Made by a program: the position numbers and the translations under genes
In this document: positions 1-11,496 of the stretch, piece after piece
How positions within the stretch are numbered: the stretch's first letter is position 1
Layout of the letters: every line of letters starts with the position of its first letter
Assembly: GCA_021234155.1 (NCBI GenBank)
Contig: JAJEKV010000075.1
Coordinates: 2,659,280-2,723,279 of the forward strand
From: Isoetes taiwanensis
Taxonomy: Eukaryota; Streptophyta; Lycopodiopsida; Isoetales; Isoetaceae
Reading direction: 5' to 3'
DNA: 64,000 bases
The notes under the pieces: model-generated
Database searches by the model: none
Told to the model about the DNA's origin: nothing
What the model saw: only the letters and a program-made list of their open reading frames with translations

Positions 1-1320
1 AAGTTCATGACATAAGTGTTAATACATGACTTATGTTAACACGTGAATGAGTATGCAACCTCTATACAAGTTTTCATTGACGAGTTTGATGATTGGTTGA
101 GAGCAAAATCACTCACAGGGGCAAAAATGGGTTCATACCTCATACAACTCCTCCTCTACGCAGATGATGTAGTCTTACTTGCAAGTAGAAAGACCACACT
201 TCAAAAACATTTAGACAATCTGGAGAGCTTTTGTGAAGAGAAAAAAATGACTGTAAACCTTGCCAAATCCAAAATCATGGTGTTTGGGACGAGAGACCGG
301 CCTGATTTCACCTACAAAGGACAGATTTTGGAGACGGTAGACTCTTACAAATACCTTGGTATCGATCTTGCTTCAAACTATAGCTGGAAGAACTGTCTTC
401 AAAGAAGAGTTCTGGGTGGGAAAGCGGCCTTGTTCAGCATGCTAGCAAAATGCGATAGGCCTCCCTCACATTGGCATTTGAAGTGTATTCTGCTTAAATC
501 CACGGTCCAAACCGTAGTACTTTATGGTGTTCCCATTTGGGACCCGGATCTCTCATCTCGGATGTGGGCGCAGGTTGAAAGCATCCTAAAACTGTTCCTA
601 AAGATCGAACTTGGGATCAAGTCTCAAATTCCCTATGCGTTGATGCTCATGAAATCGGGCTGTTCCCACTTGAAGTGGAGGGTTTATATCGGTGATCAAT
701 TTCTATAATAGAGTAATGGAACAGGGGATCCGATCCATTGCCTCCACGGCCATGGTCAATTCCAATTGGCCACGGAATCTGGCGGCATGGGCCAACAGAT
801 GGGGGCTCGATATATCCACCTGCCCAAAAGATAAGAGAGAACTCAGAAATATTTTAGAAAAATTGGCAGTGCAAAAGCTATGGGCGGTCCCTGGAAAACG
901 GATGCAAATATACAAAGCAAAGGTTAACCACATGGAAACTTATACAGGCCAATCTTACTTGGGAGCAAATCTATCCCCAACTCAAAGAAGATTGATCACC
1001 AGGTATAGAACCGGGTCTCATAGGCTGGCAATAGAAACAGGTCGTTGGACCAAGATTCCAATTGAAGAACGAAAATGCACTCTGTGATACAGGATATGTG
1101 GAGGATGAGGAACATGTTTTCTTAACATGCCCCGCGTACGAAGACATCAGGAACAAATTTGAAATAAGTGCGCAGGATTTCTATTCACTACTTACTGTAG
1201 CACCAAAAAAATTGGGATTGTATATAAGGGCGGTTGACTCACACCGTGCCTTGTTACAAAAATTGTAACTGGTTTTGTTCATGTGCTCCATAGCCTCTCA
1301 AGGCTCAAGTGAGCATTAGA
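1..1320 (+). mobile_element. 3' end of a non-L1-like LINE retrotransposon (truncated by window edge)
   Basis: This is the reverse-transcriptase end of a LINE reading on the plus strand and cut by the window start. It holds a YADD catalytic box, a conserved thumb-like stretch, and a C-terminal Cys/His segment of the form CxLCxxGxxEDExHVFLxCP. The element runs without a poly(A) into an (ATA)n tract, so its 3' tail is a microsatellite. The C-terminal segment and tail type match the LINE at 59030-63165, so both probably belong to one clade distinct from the L1 copies elsewhere in the window. The clade assignment is inference. Confidence 0.8.
43..1268 (+). pseudogene. LINE ORF2 fragment: reverse transcriptase plus C-terminal zinc-finger-like segment
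   Basis: The coding sequence is spread over three overlapping frames: 43-708 (RT palm with LLLYADDVVLL and a following VNLAKSK stretch), 692-1087 (linker) and 1062-1268 (Cys/His finger). At least two frameshifts separate them, so the copy is dead. In an intact element this protein copies the element RNA at a nicked target site by target-primed reverse transcription. The finger keeps its Cys and His ligands and the EDEEHVFL core. The upstream RT motifs and the endonuclease lie outside the window or are lost. Confidence 0.8.
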
Positions 1321-1321
1321 C

Positions 1322-3340
<2,019 letters not shown>

Positions 3341-3352
3341 AGCTCGGCAACG

Positions 3353-3360
3353 CCGAGCAC
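3353..3360. repeat. Left 8-bp target-site duplication of the hAT element (CCGAGCAC)
   Basis: Identical to 6399-6406 on the other side of the element. Eight-base duplications are diagnostic of the hAT superfamily. Confidence 0.9.
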
Positions 3361-3455
3361 CAGGGATCAAAATTCAAAAAAATCTTGGTTACATACTGCA
3401 AACCTACTTACATATTTTGGTTTTCTGATGCAAACCATTTTCAAAAATCCGGTTT

Positions 3456-5885
3456 TCAACCTCTTCTATGACGGGATGTAGACCATTTCTCAAATATCTC
3501 AACCCAATTCATGTTTTTTCGTATTGGGTACTCAATTCCAAGCAACATATGTGCATCCAAAGTATTCAAGCACATTTGGTTTCTCAAAGATGTCTTTAAT
3601 ATATTTTGCTTGGAAAATCCCCTTTCACATGCAGCACTACTGACTGGCATAAGCGCACATTTGGTTTCTCAAAGATGTCTTTAATATATTTTGCTTGGAA
3701 AATCCCCTTTCACATTCACATGCAGCACTACTGACTGGCATAAGCATGACAACTTGCCATAACTTCATAATGTCTGGATATCTTTCGTACCAAATGTTTC
3801 CATCATCTTCCTTAACTGCGTTACAAAATTGCCATACCTCATGAATGTCACATGTAGAACACGCAGCTGATAAGGCTTCCACGAACATTTGAAGTTGATT
3901 CATACATCCATCACAACTAGCTACAGGACTTCCACCAACACAAAAAACATCGACTAACTTCGTCAAAGCAGCTGAAAACTTAACAAATTTTTGTCTTGGA
4001 GTCAAGCCTTTATCATGTGATTTTGGCTCAAATAGTTTTGTTGCATTCCACCAAGCCATGTCCATGTACCGCTCATTCAAATTGTCTACTACAGATTGCA
4101 CAAATGCGCGTCCTATATGAACACAAGCCTTATGAGAACCATCATTTTCTGGACAACCTCCTTCCACTGGTTCATAGCTTAATGGAAATGAATGGACTAA
4201 TATTCCATTACCTTGGTCATAATGCTCATAAAAACCATTCTAAACCTTATCCATATAGATTGCAACCTGTGTACAACCAAATCCAAAGTCTGCATCCCCA
4301 CCAGTCAAAAACCAAATTTTTAGCATGTTGATGGTGAGATCCAAATCCCGACCAACTTCAATCATGCTCAGATTTTCCTTCTGAAAACACTTACTTAAAA
4401 TATTTAGCTGCCCACATACATCAGCCAAAAGTGCCACAAAAAAACCAACCTGGTACCTTGTACTCAATTTGAACCATTTCTGTTCTTTTTCTTCCCATAA
4501 TCCCCAAATGACGGGTAGAAGAACTATGAGCCTTTTCATTCCTTCACCCTTGCTCAACCATCTAATCTCATACGGCTTAAGAACTTTCACATTCTCTAAC
4601 TGATATTCATCTATAAGGCCTTTGAACTCTTGCATGTGGACGCATGAATGCGTAACATATTTGTACACCTTAGATGCTAACTTATCAATCCATTGGAAAT
4701 CGAAATTGACCGAGTCTGCACTTTGTGTTGCCAATGCTTGTCTATGTGCCATACAATGAATTGATACCACCTTTGGATTTTAGCTTTCGTATGCTTGCCA
4801 CTAATCCAGGTTTATGCCCTACCATGACGCTTAGCACCATCACTAGCAAACCCAACAAGTTTACTCAATTAACTTCCCATTCCTTAAAAAGCTCAAGAAT
4901 GGCCTCCATCAAGCATGCAAATTGTACCACCTTGCAATTCTAAAATCCTATAAAGATGGTTTTGACCTCTCCACCGTGCCTTGGAAGAACAACATAACAA
5001 ATTAGATGTTTTTCCTTTATAATATCATGCTCTCATCCACACACATGCTAAAAAAAGGCAGACTGAATTTGCTTCTTAATGACATTTCTAGCTACATCTC
5101 TCATCACAAACAACATCTCCTTCCCACTAGTTTTTCGTTTGTGTAAGAACCATAGACTTCGGGATTTGGAGCATATGGAGTATTCAATTCAAATAAAAGC
5201 TCCATCAAAGGTCGGTAATTGCTTAAAAGCAATATTTCTAGAAGAAATGAAATGAAGTACCTTCATGGCAGTGACGACTTTTTGCTCTTGTGCTCCAAAT
5301 TGGTTCTCCAAAGAACTCACCAATGGCTTCAATCCTTTGTTTTTCAGATTCCATTCCATCTCGGCTGACTTTATGATCGAACTCTTTTCATGTTTCTTGA
5401 AGGCAAGGAGTACTTGTAAAGTTAAAGCCCCTTTGAAGCATCTGATTACTAATCTTGGCTTTCTTAAAAGACATGCACCACTTGCATTTTATCCTTCCTC
5501 CTTCATTAAGAATCCAAGGATGTGGGCCTTGCCATTCTGGAAGAAATTTTCTCTTAGACTCATTCCCATCAGAAAATTCAACATTGCTGCTCTTCTCTTC
5601 AATCTGCTCATCATCAACATCCACATCTTGAAGGGCCTCGTCCTCTGATTTATTATCTCCAAATAGCTCTTCATACAACCTATCTCTTTCTTCATCCTTC
5701 TCTTCATCAATCATTCGTGGAATGCTGCTGCTACCTTCTGCCGATGATGAGGCCTTCTTCCAACAAAAAGCCAATGTATTCTTAGCCATAGCAAGAGACA
5801 ATGCTGATACAAGAATAAGAGATGGTGCTGCAGCAAGAATTCGTGATGGCTCAACCCTAATCCACTCTGATTTATAGAAATACAA
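3456..5885 (-). pseudogene. hAT transposase pseudogene (BED finger, RNase-H-like core, C-terminal dimerisation domain)
   Basis: The protein is read in pieces from high to low coordinates. 5388-5885 gives an acidic N-terminus and a BED-type finger with the KCKWC pair. 4240-4770 gives the middle domain, which starts VSIHCMAHR and resembles the ZNF862/KIAA1586-type hAT branch. 3637-4167 gives the C-terminus with the hAT hallmark SSAACERGFS followed by KTSLRNQM. The stretch 4770-5388 has shifted frames and stops. The hAT enzyme cuts and pastes the element as a dimer using a DDE-type catalytic core. The branch assignment is by resemblance only. Confidence 0.85.
3571..3745 (-). repeat. Tandem duplication (85-bp period) inside the hAT dimerisation domain
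   Basis: The sequence starting CACATTTGGTTTCTC at 3571 recurs at 3656. The second copy also carries a six-base internal repeat (CACATTCACATG), changing CERGF to CECERGF in translation. The duplication repeats the SSAACERGFS motif and alone would disrupt the transposase C-terminus. Confidence 0.9.
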
Positions 5886-6398
5886 TCCATGATGGTTGCC
5901 GTTGAAGGAGGAAGATTTCGATCTTTGAAGCTAATTAATAGGAGCAGATACAGAGGAGGCTGGCCGTTGGAGCCCAAAGGAGATAATTCAGCCAGTGGAT
6001 ATGAAGTTTTTTGGGGCCGTTCGTGGCCGCTACTAGACTGTGCAGGAATCCGGATTCTGTAATTTCTGTTCCCTCTTCATTTTTTTTCTTAAAACTTAAC
6101 GTGCTTAAATAACGGCATATTTTAAATATAACTTAAAAGGCATATTTTAAATAAAGGCTTCTACTATGTAAAAATAGGAAATAATTGAGGATCTATTTTT
6201 TTTTTAAAAAAAGGTATATATTAGGCTCTTAATAAGGAAGGGAATATTCAGGAAATATTCCTGAAAACCACTATACGAAATTTGGTTTTCAGATGTAAAC
6301 CTTATCCTAAGGTTTTGTTTTCTGATGAAAACCAACTAGTAAATGTTGGTAGTCCCTGCAACCCAAGCCGCCCAATTGGGTTGCAATTTTGATCCCTG

Positions 6399-6406
6399 CC
6401 GAGCAC
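6399..6406. repeat. Right 8-bp target-site duplication of the hAT element
   Basis: CCGAGCAC, identical to 3353-3360. Removing the element and one copy restores a continuous upstream region of eL39. Confidence 0.9.
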
Positions 6407-6457
6407 CATAACTAGTCAAGATGAATTACCCTATAATTTCAAGCTGTTAAAAAATTC

Positions 6458-6582
6458 GTTAGGGTTTTAGCACCACGTTGAAACCTTTTCCACATGTTTA
6501 GAACAACGCGCCTGACGTCCCCAAGATAGAGTGATATCAAATCTGAGCCCTCCGTCCTAGGGTTTGCAGGGGCTTACCCTAG
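6458..6582 (+). promoter_or_regulatory. eL39 proximal promoter / 5' UTR with telo-box motifs
   Basis: Telo-box words of the AGGGTTT/AAACCCT type occur at 6458-6469 (TTAGGGTTTTAG) and 6557-6566 (CTAGGGTTTG); a related TACCCTAG lies at 6575-6582. Such motifs are typical of plant ribosomal-protein and translation-factor promoters. No clear TATA box is visible, which is also common for this gene class. The hAT element ends about 60 bp upstream. Confidence 0.6.
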
Positions 6583-6655
6583 CCGTGCATTCGTGGGAGA
6601 GATCATACCTAATAACCTCGCCCTCGCTGCGTGGAGCGCTACTCCGTCGATAGCT

Positions 6656-6974
6656 ATGGTATGTTTCTTTGCCTCCGTTCATTTACCTTATTTTAGGCAT
6701 TGTTTTTAAAAGTTTGTTGCTGCTTCTAGCCTTCGCACAAGACGTTTTTGATCAAGAAAAAGCTTGGAAAGAAGATGAGGCAAAATAGGCCTATTCCTCA
6801 TTGGATCCGCATGAGGACAGGAAACACCATCAGGTATTACGCTTGTCTAATTTCGTTCCTTGACCCTCTAATCGGTCTTGTTTGTCGCTGTTAATATTTT
6901 TTTTTTTGTTTTGTATTTGATGCAGGTACAATGCAAAACGCAGGCATTGGCGAAGAACTAAACTCGGCTTATAG
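6656..6974 (+). CDS. RPL39: 60S ribosomal protein eL39 (three exons)
   Basis: Exons are 6656-6658 (ATG only), 6730-6833 and 6926-6974. The introns run GT..AG at 6659-6729 and 6834-6925. The spliced product is a 51-residue, very basic protein containing [19 protein letters not shown] and ending [11 protein letters not shown]. This matches eL39 along its whole length; the last residue is Leu where Phe is usual. eL39 is a small component of the large ribosomal subunit near the exit-tunnel wall. A first exon holding only the start codon is also known from other plant eL39 genes. The short exons keep it out of simple ORF calls. It looks intact and expressed, with an acceptor following a T-rich tract in each intron. 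Confidence 0.95.
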
Positions 6975-7850
6975 GATGAAAATGTCGAGGTTTTTAGGTT
7001 TTGTCTTTTTTATAACACTGCACGCCATTTTGGAACCGAATATTATTTGAATTCAAGAGTTTAATGAAAGTTATTTTGAAGTCTTTTTGTATCTTATTCT
7101 GTGTCTGAATTATTTAAACACCAATTAGAACAGTTCTATGAACACCTTAAGCGCAGTGATGACTCTTTTAATGCATGTTAGACTTCAGAGATGCGGTATC
7201 GTGTCTATGAGACTGAACATTTTTTCTGAGCGCTTGTAGCTTCTTGCAAACCAAACTAAGTAAGTTGGAATCTCGGTTTTCTATTGTAACTCTGATTCTT
7301 ACAAGTTTGGAACAACAAAGGGCTATAGTCGTATTAGTTACTGCTGCCTTTTTCCTTTGGCATTAACTAATGGTTTATGGTCCCTATATCTTTCAATATA
7401 GCAGTTCAGAATTATGATCACTGATGTATCTCTTTCTTCACCTGTTGGTTTTGAAGAGGAAACTTAACAGGGATTGCTTAGCTTAGTAGTATAATTTTCA
7501 AGTTGTAGTTAGATATGAATGTTTCATTGGATTACTCTTGTGCTGTGGTTCTTGTATGTGATGTTAAGCATTTTGGTTTTAATTACTGGATGCGTCAGGC
7601 TTTTTATATGCTACATGTTTCATGTGTTATATATGTATTGCTTACAGATTCAGTAAAATCTGATGTGGTCCCCTGTAGAACCATTAGTTTTTATGCCAAG
7701 GAAATCCGTCCTAACACCTTCATCCTACATAAGTAAGACACTAGGCAAAATTCTTGTTTATTTGCTATGGTGTTTTTCACTGCCCCATTCGATGTTAAAT
7801 TCATTCAAGTAAATGATTGTAGTTTTAATTTTGATTGAGTTGCAGAAACA
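6975..7850. other. eL39 3' UTR and downstream intergenic DNA
   Basis: The first 100-200 bp are T-rich and probably hold the eL39 3' UTR and polyadenylation region (an AATGAAAG-like word lies near 7060). The rest is AT-rich. The 73-residue frame at 7515-7736 has no family features and is probably chance. Confidence 0.5.
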
Positions 7851-7854
7851 CTAT

Positions 7855-7883
7855 GATGCTTATCATCAATCATGATAAGCATC
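7855..7883. repeat. Left terminal hairpin of the Rep palindrome
   Basis: A perfect 12-bp stem, GATGCTTATCAT / ATGATAAGCATC, encloses the 5-nt loop CAATC. It lies about 30 bp outside the start of the left palindrome arm. The same hairpin with the same loop orientation recurs at 13650-13676. Terminal or subterminal hairpins are typical recognition sites for HUH initiator enzymes. That role here is inference. Confidence 0.85.
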
Positions 7884-8699
7884 ATATACTTTGCCTAATT
7901 CGTTTGGGTTGGTGGGAGGGTTTTCTGGCAGTGGTTAGCACTATGATTTTAGTATCGTATTGTATAAAAAATGGTATAAAAAATGGTATAATTTGCCATG
8001 TGGGAGGAGCTTGAATGGTTACCCTTTTTCATAGATGTTTTTGCCAAAGGCTCAATTGCAGATTAAAGGAACGCCAACCAATTTTGGAAGGCACGAGCCA
8101 TTTTTTGCTCTTTGATATGCGTCCACAAGGCGCCGTCTGCGACAGGGAGGCCAACGTGCCTGCGCCAGAGATGGCCAGTCTGTTGCACCCGAATTTGGGT
8201 GGCTGAGCCGATTGTAGGAGCTTGGAGGACGATGGAAAATGTTGGTGAACCTGGCCGACCTTCATAGAATTATTGTGTGTGTGCAGGCTGGGTCAGAGGT
8301 CGTAGGCGAGAGTGGTCGCTTTCAGAGACGGCTGGTCGAGGAAGCTGCAGGAGCTTTGAATTCCTGTGTGTGTGTGGAGGCTGGGCCAGAGAGCGTAGGC
8401 TAGGCCAGAAGGCTGCAGGAGGTTGGTGAACACGAACAGGATGCAAATGAGAAGAGATGCTCGGTTGAAAGTGAAGGTGTACAGGATGTCGGAGCAGAGG
8501 CTTTTGTTAGATAACTGTGCCTGCAGGTGTTGCAGAGACGGAGGTGGCGGGCCTGTATTCCATTCCCTTGATGCTATTGGGTGTCCACCTGAGTGCAGTA
8601 GGGTGAGGGAGCTGAGCAAGGGAAGCTGCAGCACAAGGGCTGCGCCAGTCGGGATGTAGTGGTTGAGGGGTACGGAGACCTGGATGCAAAGACAGACAA

Positions 8700-9662
8700 T
8701 TGAGGCTGGGGATGGACAGTTCAGTGCAGAGATGTGGAAGTGAGAGATTTGGTGGTGAGGTGGGGGCTGATCGAGGAATACCTACTGACTTTGAGGACCG
8801 GATAGGTGCATTGGCACCGGATTTGTGTAGAAAGGATCGAGGAAGGAGGGGAAGGGGTGGTAGAGGTGGAGGCAGAGGAGGTAGTGGTGGGCGCCCAGGT
8901 GCAAGGCAAGTGAGATTCACGCCTTCAGTCACACAATTCGGAGCTGAAGCCGTGGGGGATGAGACCGTAGAAGAGGCAGATCCCCGTGTGAATGTTAAGA
9001 TTGTCAGGGGTGGGGCTAGGAAACGGGGACGTGGGAGAGGTCGGAGGATTCCGAGCTTTATAGAAGAACATGTTGGGATTGACATTGGTGGCGGACCTGG
9101 AGAAGAGGCTGTAGATTTGCTCGGGTTGTTAGATGCATCCGTGACCATAGTGTTTGGGGGATGTGATGTCCCCCAGGCATTGTACGATCGAATGATTGTA
9201 TTCCTGAGGGAGAACTGCAAAGCAGGAGTGGTTGCATTGGAAAGGGGCTCATCCCTTGACCATTTGCACATCCAAGCTGTTATGCGGTCAGATGCCAAGA
9301 CCCCGTCCAGCTTGAATGTCAGAATCAAGAACTTCCTTGGATGGAACACATGTAAGCCAGTAGGAGCCATGATTCTGTGCAAAGCCCTGAGGGGAAGCAA
9401 ATTGCATTGCTTCGAAGGCCTCGTGGGATATTGTTTGAAAGACATTGGGAAGTTGCATTTTAAAGCTCATATGCACAATGTATCTGCGGAGCAGGTGCAC
9501 GCTGGGAAGGAGCTGTATGCATTATATGGGGCTGGCGAGGTCAAGCACTTGATTGTCCTTGACAATCGAAACCTCATGGCCAAAGCTTTGCACTATGTGT
9601 CATATCATGCTGGCAGGTTCAGGACCGCCTCCCTTCTCCACACCATCAAATGCATGCTGTAA
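8700..9662 (+). CDS. HUH/Y1 Rep-like replication initiator, left-arm copy (C-terminally truncated by a frame break)
   Basis: The 320-residue frame starts MRLGMDSS. Residues 46-69 and 103-116 are Gly/Arg-rich (RGG-box-like). The C-terminal half carries the rolling-circle initiator signature: a VTIVFGG strand at about 148-154 as possible motif I, HLH at 188-190 as the metal-binding HUH motif with Glu181 just upstream, and Tyr244 with Lys247 in GYCLKD as motif III. Such enzymes nick one DNA strand and stay covalently attached through the tyrosine. No helicase domain follows. The right-arm copy continues past the point where this frame stops, so this copy is truncated by a local indel near 9620-9670. 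The closest known groups by organisation are Replitron-type and CRESS-type Reps. That placement is inference. Confidence 0.72.
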   Translation: MRLGMDSSVQRCGSERFGGEVGADRGIPTDFEDRIGALAPDLCRKDRGRRGRGGRGGGRGGSGGRPGARQVRFTPSVTQFGAEAVGDETVEEADPRVNVKIVRGGARKRGRGRGRRIPSFIEEHVGIDIGGGPGEEAVDLLGLLDASVTIVFGGCDVPQALYDRMIVFLRENCKAGVVALERGSSLDHLHIQAVMRSDAKTPSSLNVRIKNFLGWNTCKPVGAMILCKALRGSKLHCFEGLVGYCLKDIGKLHFKAHMHNVSAEQVHAGKELYALYGAGEVKHLIVLDNRNLMAKALHYVSYHAGRFRTASLLHTIKCML

Positions 9663-10020
9663 ACCGGGAAGTTCAGGCTGGCAAGTTCCTGGGTCTTGCC
9701 CAATAACTCTGCATACGCCTCCTTGGAACAAGTGCAAGCAGCCTGGCGGATTATGCTGGCACCGCAGCACTGCAGCTATAAGGATGTGCGCATGTCATTA
9801 TTTGGGAGCCAGCCAAGAGTGGTCCCAATAGAGCGTGTTGGAAGGAGAAGGAAGCGGTTTTGGAATGCTGCAGGCGTCTTTGAGGATGTGGAGGAAAAAT
9901 CTGGAGGGGGGAGTAGTGGAGATGAATTCGTGTACGCTAATAGTGGAGTGCAGCCCCCGTCTCCGGAGGCTGCTGATCATCCCGCTTGACATTGGGGACG
10001 ATGAGTTTGATGTTGTTTGA
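9663..10020 (+). pseudogene. Continuation of the left-arm Rep gene after a frame break
   Basis: After the stop at 9662 the homologous protein resumes in another frame (inside 9696-9989) with NNSAYASLEQVQAAWRIML and a basic VGRRRKRFW patch, then an acidic Ser/Gly-rich segment ending near 9989. The right-arm frame 11497-11913 reads through the equivalent junction. This shows that the segment belongs to the Rep protein C-terminal to the HUH domain. A possible intron lies between about 10000 and the acceptor-like TTGTGCCAG at 10084-10092. Confidence 0.55.
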
Positions 10021-10052
10021 TGTAGCAACTCGCCTTTACGCTTTGCTTTCAT

Positions 10053-10589
10053 TTGGTTATACTTCATTTATCTAATTGCTTTCTTGTGCCAGGTGACAAT
10101 GGTATGGGAGTGCGGCCTCATAGCGAGCATGAGGTGATTGTCATCACTGATAGCTCAGAGGAGGCTGAATCGATTGATCAATCGGTTGTGGAGTCGGGTA
10201 TTAAGGAGGAGGTGTGTGATTTTGTAAAGGAGTTGAGAGACGCGGAGGAAGCCGTTAGGGGAGTGTGCGCAGCAGTGGGGAATCTGCGTATGGCGCTCGC
10301 GGCCACTCTCGAGCAGATTGAGAGTGCCGTGGAGTTGGTTGAGCGCTGTCCTGTAGATGATGCCAGTTTTGAGAGAAAGATGCTGCGATCGCATTTGAAC
10401 CTATGTAGAGGCCTGCTCATAAGGGAGTTGCGCGAGGTGGAAGTGATAAGGCGCCGCCATGACACTCAGGATGCTGGGCCTAGCAAGAGGAGGCAGCTGA
10501 CCGATAGTGCATTCTTGACGGATGTTTGTAGATACACTTGTGTGTCTGAGTTGTTATGCATGCTGTTTTGCCTACCAAGGTTTATGTAA
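10053..10589 (+). CDS. C-terminal exon or second ORF of the Rep element: SIM-like motif plus helical region
   Basis: The frame is best started at the acceptor-like CCAG near 10092 (GDNGMGV) rather than at its first ATG. It opens with VIVITDSSEEAE, a textbook SUMO-interaction-like motif of hydrophobic residues flanked by acidic and Ser residues. A long, charged, probably helical region (about residues 50-140) and a KRRQL basic patch follow. I recognise no enzyme domain. It is either the last exon of the Rep protein or a separate partner protein. The right arm holds the same sequence broken in two (11212-11433 and 10797-11132). Function is unknown. Confidence 0.5.
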   Translation: MVILHLSNCFLVPGDNGMGVRPHSEHEVIVITDSSEEAESIDQSVVESGIKEEVCDFVKELRDAEEAVRGVCAAVGNLRMALAATLEQIESAVELVERCPVDDASFERKMLRSHLNLCRGLLIRELREVEVIRRRHDTQDAGPSKRRQLTDSAFLTDVCRYTCVSELLCMLFCLPRFM

Positions 10590-10730
10590 TTTCTTTCATT
10601 TAATGATATTGTGGACTTGGACCATTGAGGTCAAGTGCACCATTGGAAAAGTTTGTCTGGCTTTAGTTGTAAATGATGTGGGCCATTGATCTGGTACAAT
10701 GCCAGGAATATTCCCCACATCGATGGTATG

Positions 10731-10755
10731 ATGGCGTTCAGGTTATCTTTTGTTG
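10731..10755. other. 25-nt spacer at the centre of the palindrome
   Basis: The left arm ends GATGGTATG and the right arm starts CATACCATTG. The 25 nt between them (starting ATGGCGTTCAGG and ending TTTTGTTG) are not self-complementary. A true single-copy centre means the palindrome is not an artefact of simple fold-back copying of one strand to its end. Confidence 0.85.
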
Positions 10756-10796
10756 CATACCATTGATGTGGGGAATATTCCTGGCATTGTACCAGA

Positions 10797-11433
10797 TCAA
10801 TGGCCCACATCATTTACAACTAAAGCCAGACAAACTTTTGCAATGGTGCACTTGACCTCAATGGTCCAAAACCACAATATCATTAAATGAAAGAAATTAC
10901 ATAAACCTTGGTAGGCAAAACAAAGATGCATAACAACCTCGCATACACAAGTGTATCTACAAACATCCGTCAAGAATGCACTATCGGTCAGCTGCCTCCT
11001 CTTGCTAGGCCCAGCATCCTGAGTGTCATGGCGGCGCCTTATCACTTCCACCTCGCGCAACTCCCTTATGAGCAGGCCCCTACAGAGGTTCAAATGCGAT
11101 CGCAAAGATCTTCCTCTCAAACCGGGTATCATCTACATGTGGATGGCCAACCAACTCCACTAAGACTCTCAATTGCCGAGAGGGGCCGCGAGCCCATACG
11201 CAGATTCCCCATCACAAGACACACCCCCTAACGGCTTCCTCCGCGTCTCTCAACTCCTTTACAAAATCACACACCTCCTCCTTAATACCCGACTCCACAA
11301 CCGATTGATCAATCGATTCAGCCTCCTCTGAGCTGTCAGTGATGACAATCATCTCATGCTCGCTATGAGGCCGCACTCCCATACCATTGTCACCTGGCAC
11401 AAGAAAGCAATTAGATAAATGAAGTATAACCAA
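10797..11433 (-). pseudogene. Right-arm copy of the SIM/helical C-terminal region (broken)
   Basis: Two frames cover the region. 11212-11433 holds the SIM-like motif (as MIVITDSSEEAE), and 10797-11132 holds the distal helical part with LRSHLNLCRGLLIREL. A frame break and rearranged bases around 11100-11220 interrupt the segment that is continuous in the left arm. This half of the gene is therefore inactivated only in this arm. Confidence 0.6.
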
Positions 11434-11496
11434 ATGAAAGCAAAGCGTAAAGGCGAGTTGCTACATCAAACAACATCAAACTCATCGTCCCCAATG

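Larger units (their letters stand above)
3361..6398 (-). mobile_element. hAT-superfamily DNA transposon, about 3.04 kb, with decayed transposase
   Basis: The element begins CAGGGATCAAAATT and ends with its exact reverse complement (14-bp perfect terminal inverted repeats). It is bounded by the 8-bp duplication CCGAGCAC. Repeated TTGGTTTTCTGATG-like words lie near both ends, as expected for subterminal transposase-binding sites. The single gene reads on the minus strand and is broken by frameshifts, so the copy is not autonomous, but the ends are intact and could be moved in trans. It landed about 260 bp upstream of the eL39 start codon. Confidence 0.92.
7913..10730 (+). mobile_element. Left arm of a ~5.7-kb palindrome carrying a Rep-type transposon
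   Basis: The arm starts TGGGAGGGTTTTCTGGCAG and ends CATCGATGGTATG. It reappears reverse-complemented at 10756-13647 with long near-identical stretches and scattered indels. It carries an HUH-Rep-like gene (8700-9662 and continuing pieces to 10589) reading toward the palindrome centre. Roughly 750 bp precede the gene and 140 bp follow it. The unit looks like a compact single-gene transposon copied in inverted tail-to-tail orientation. I see no short target duplication apart from the shared hairpin. Confidence 0.85.

Noticed and set aside
3353-6406. Treating the eL39 upstream DNA as a host gene cluster on the minus strand
   Set aside because: The TIRs, 8-bp duplication and hAT motifs explain all coding signals there.
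8507-9445. Long proline-rich minus-strand frame (312 aa), with a counterpart at 12310-12870
   Set aside because: Shadow of the Gly/Arg-rich Rep coding strand; no start context or family features.
10631-10855. Mirror-image 60-aa frames (MMWAIDLVQCQEYS...) on both strands
   Set aside because: Arise from the palindrome centre; identical by symmetry and not conserved as coding.
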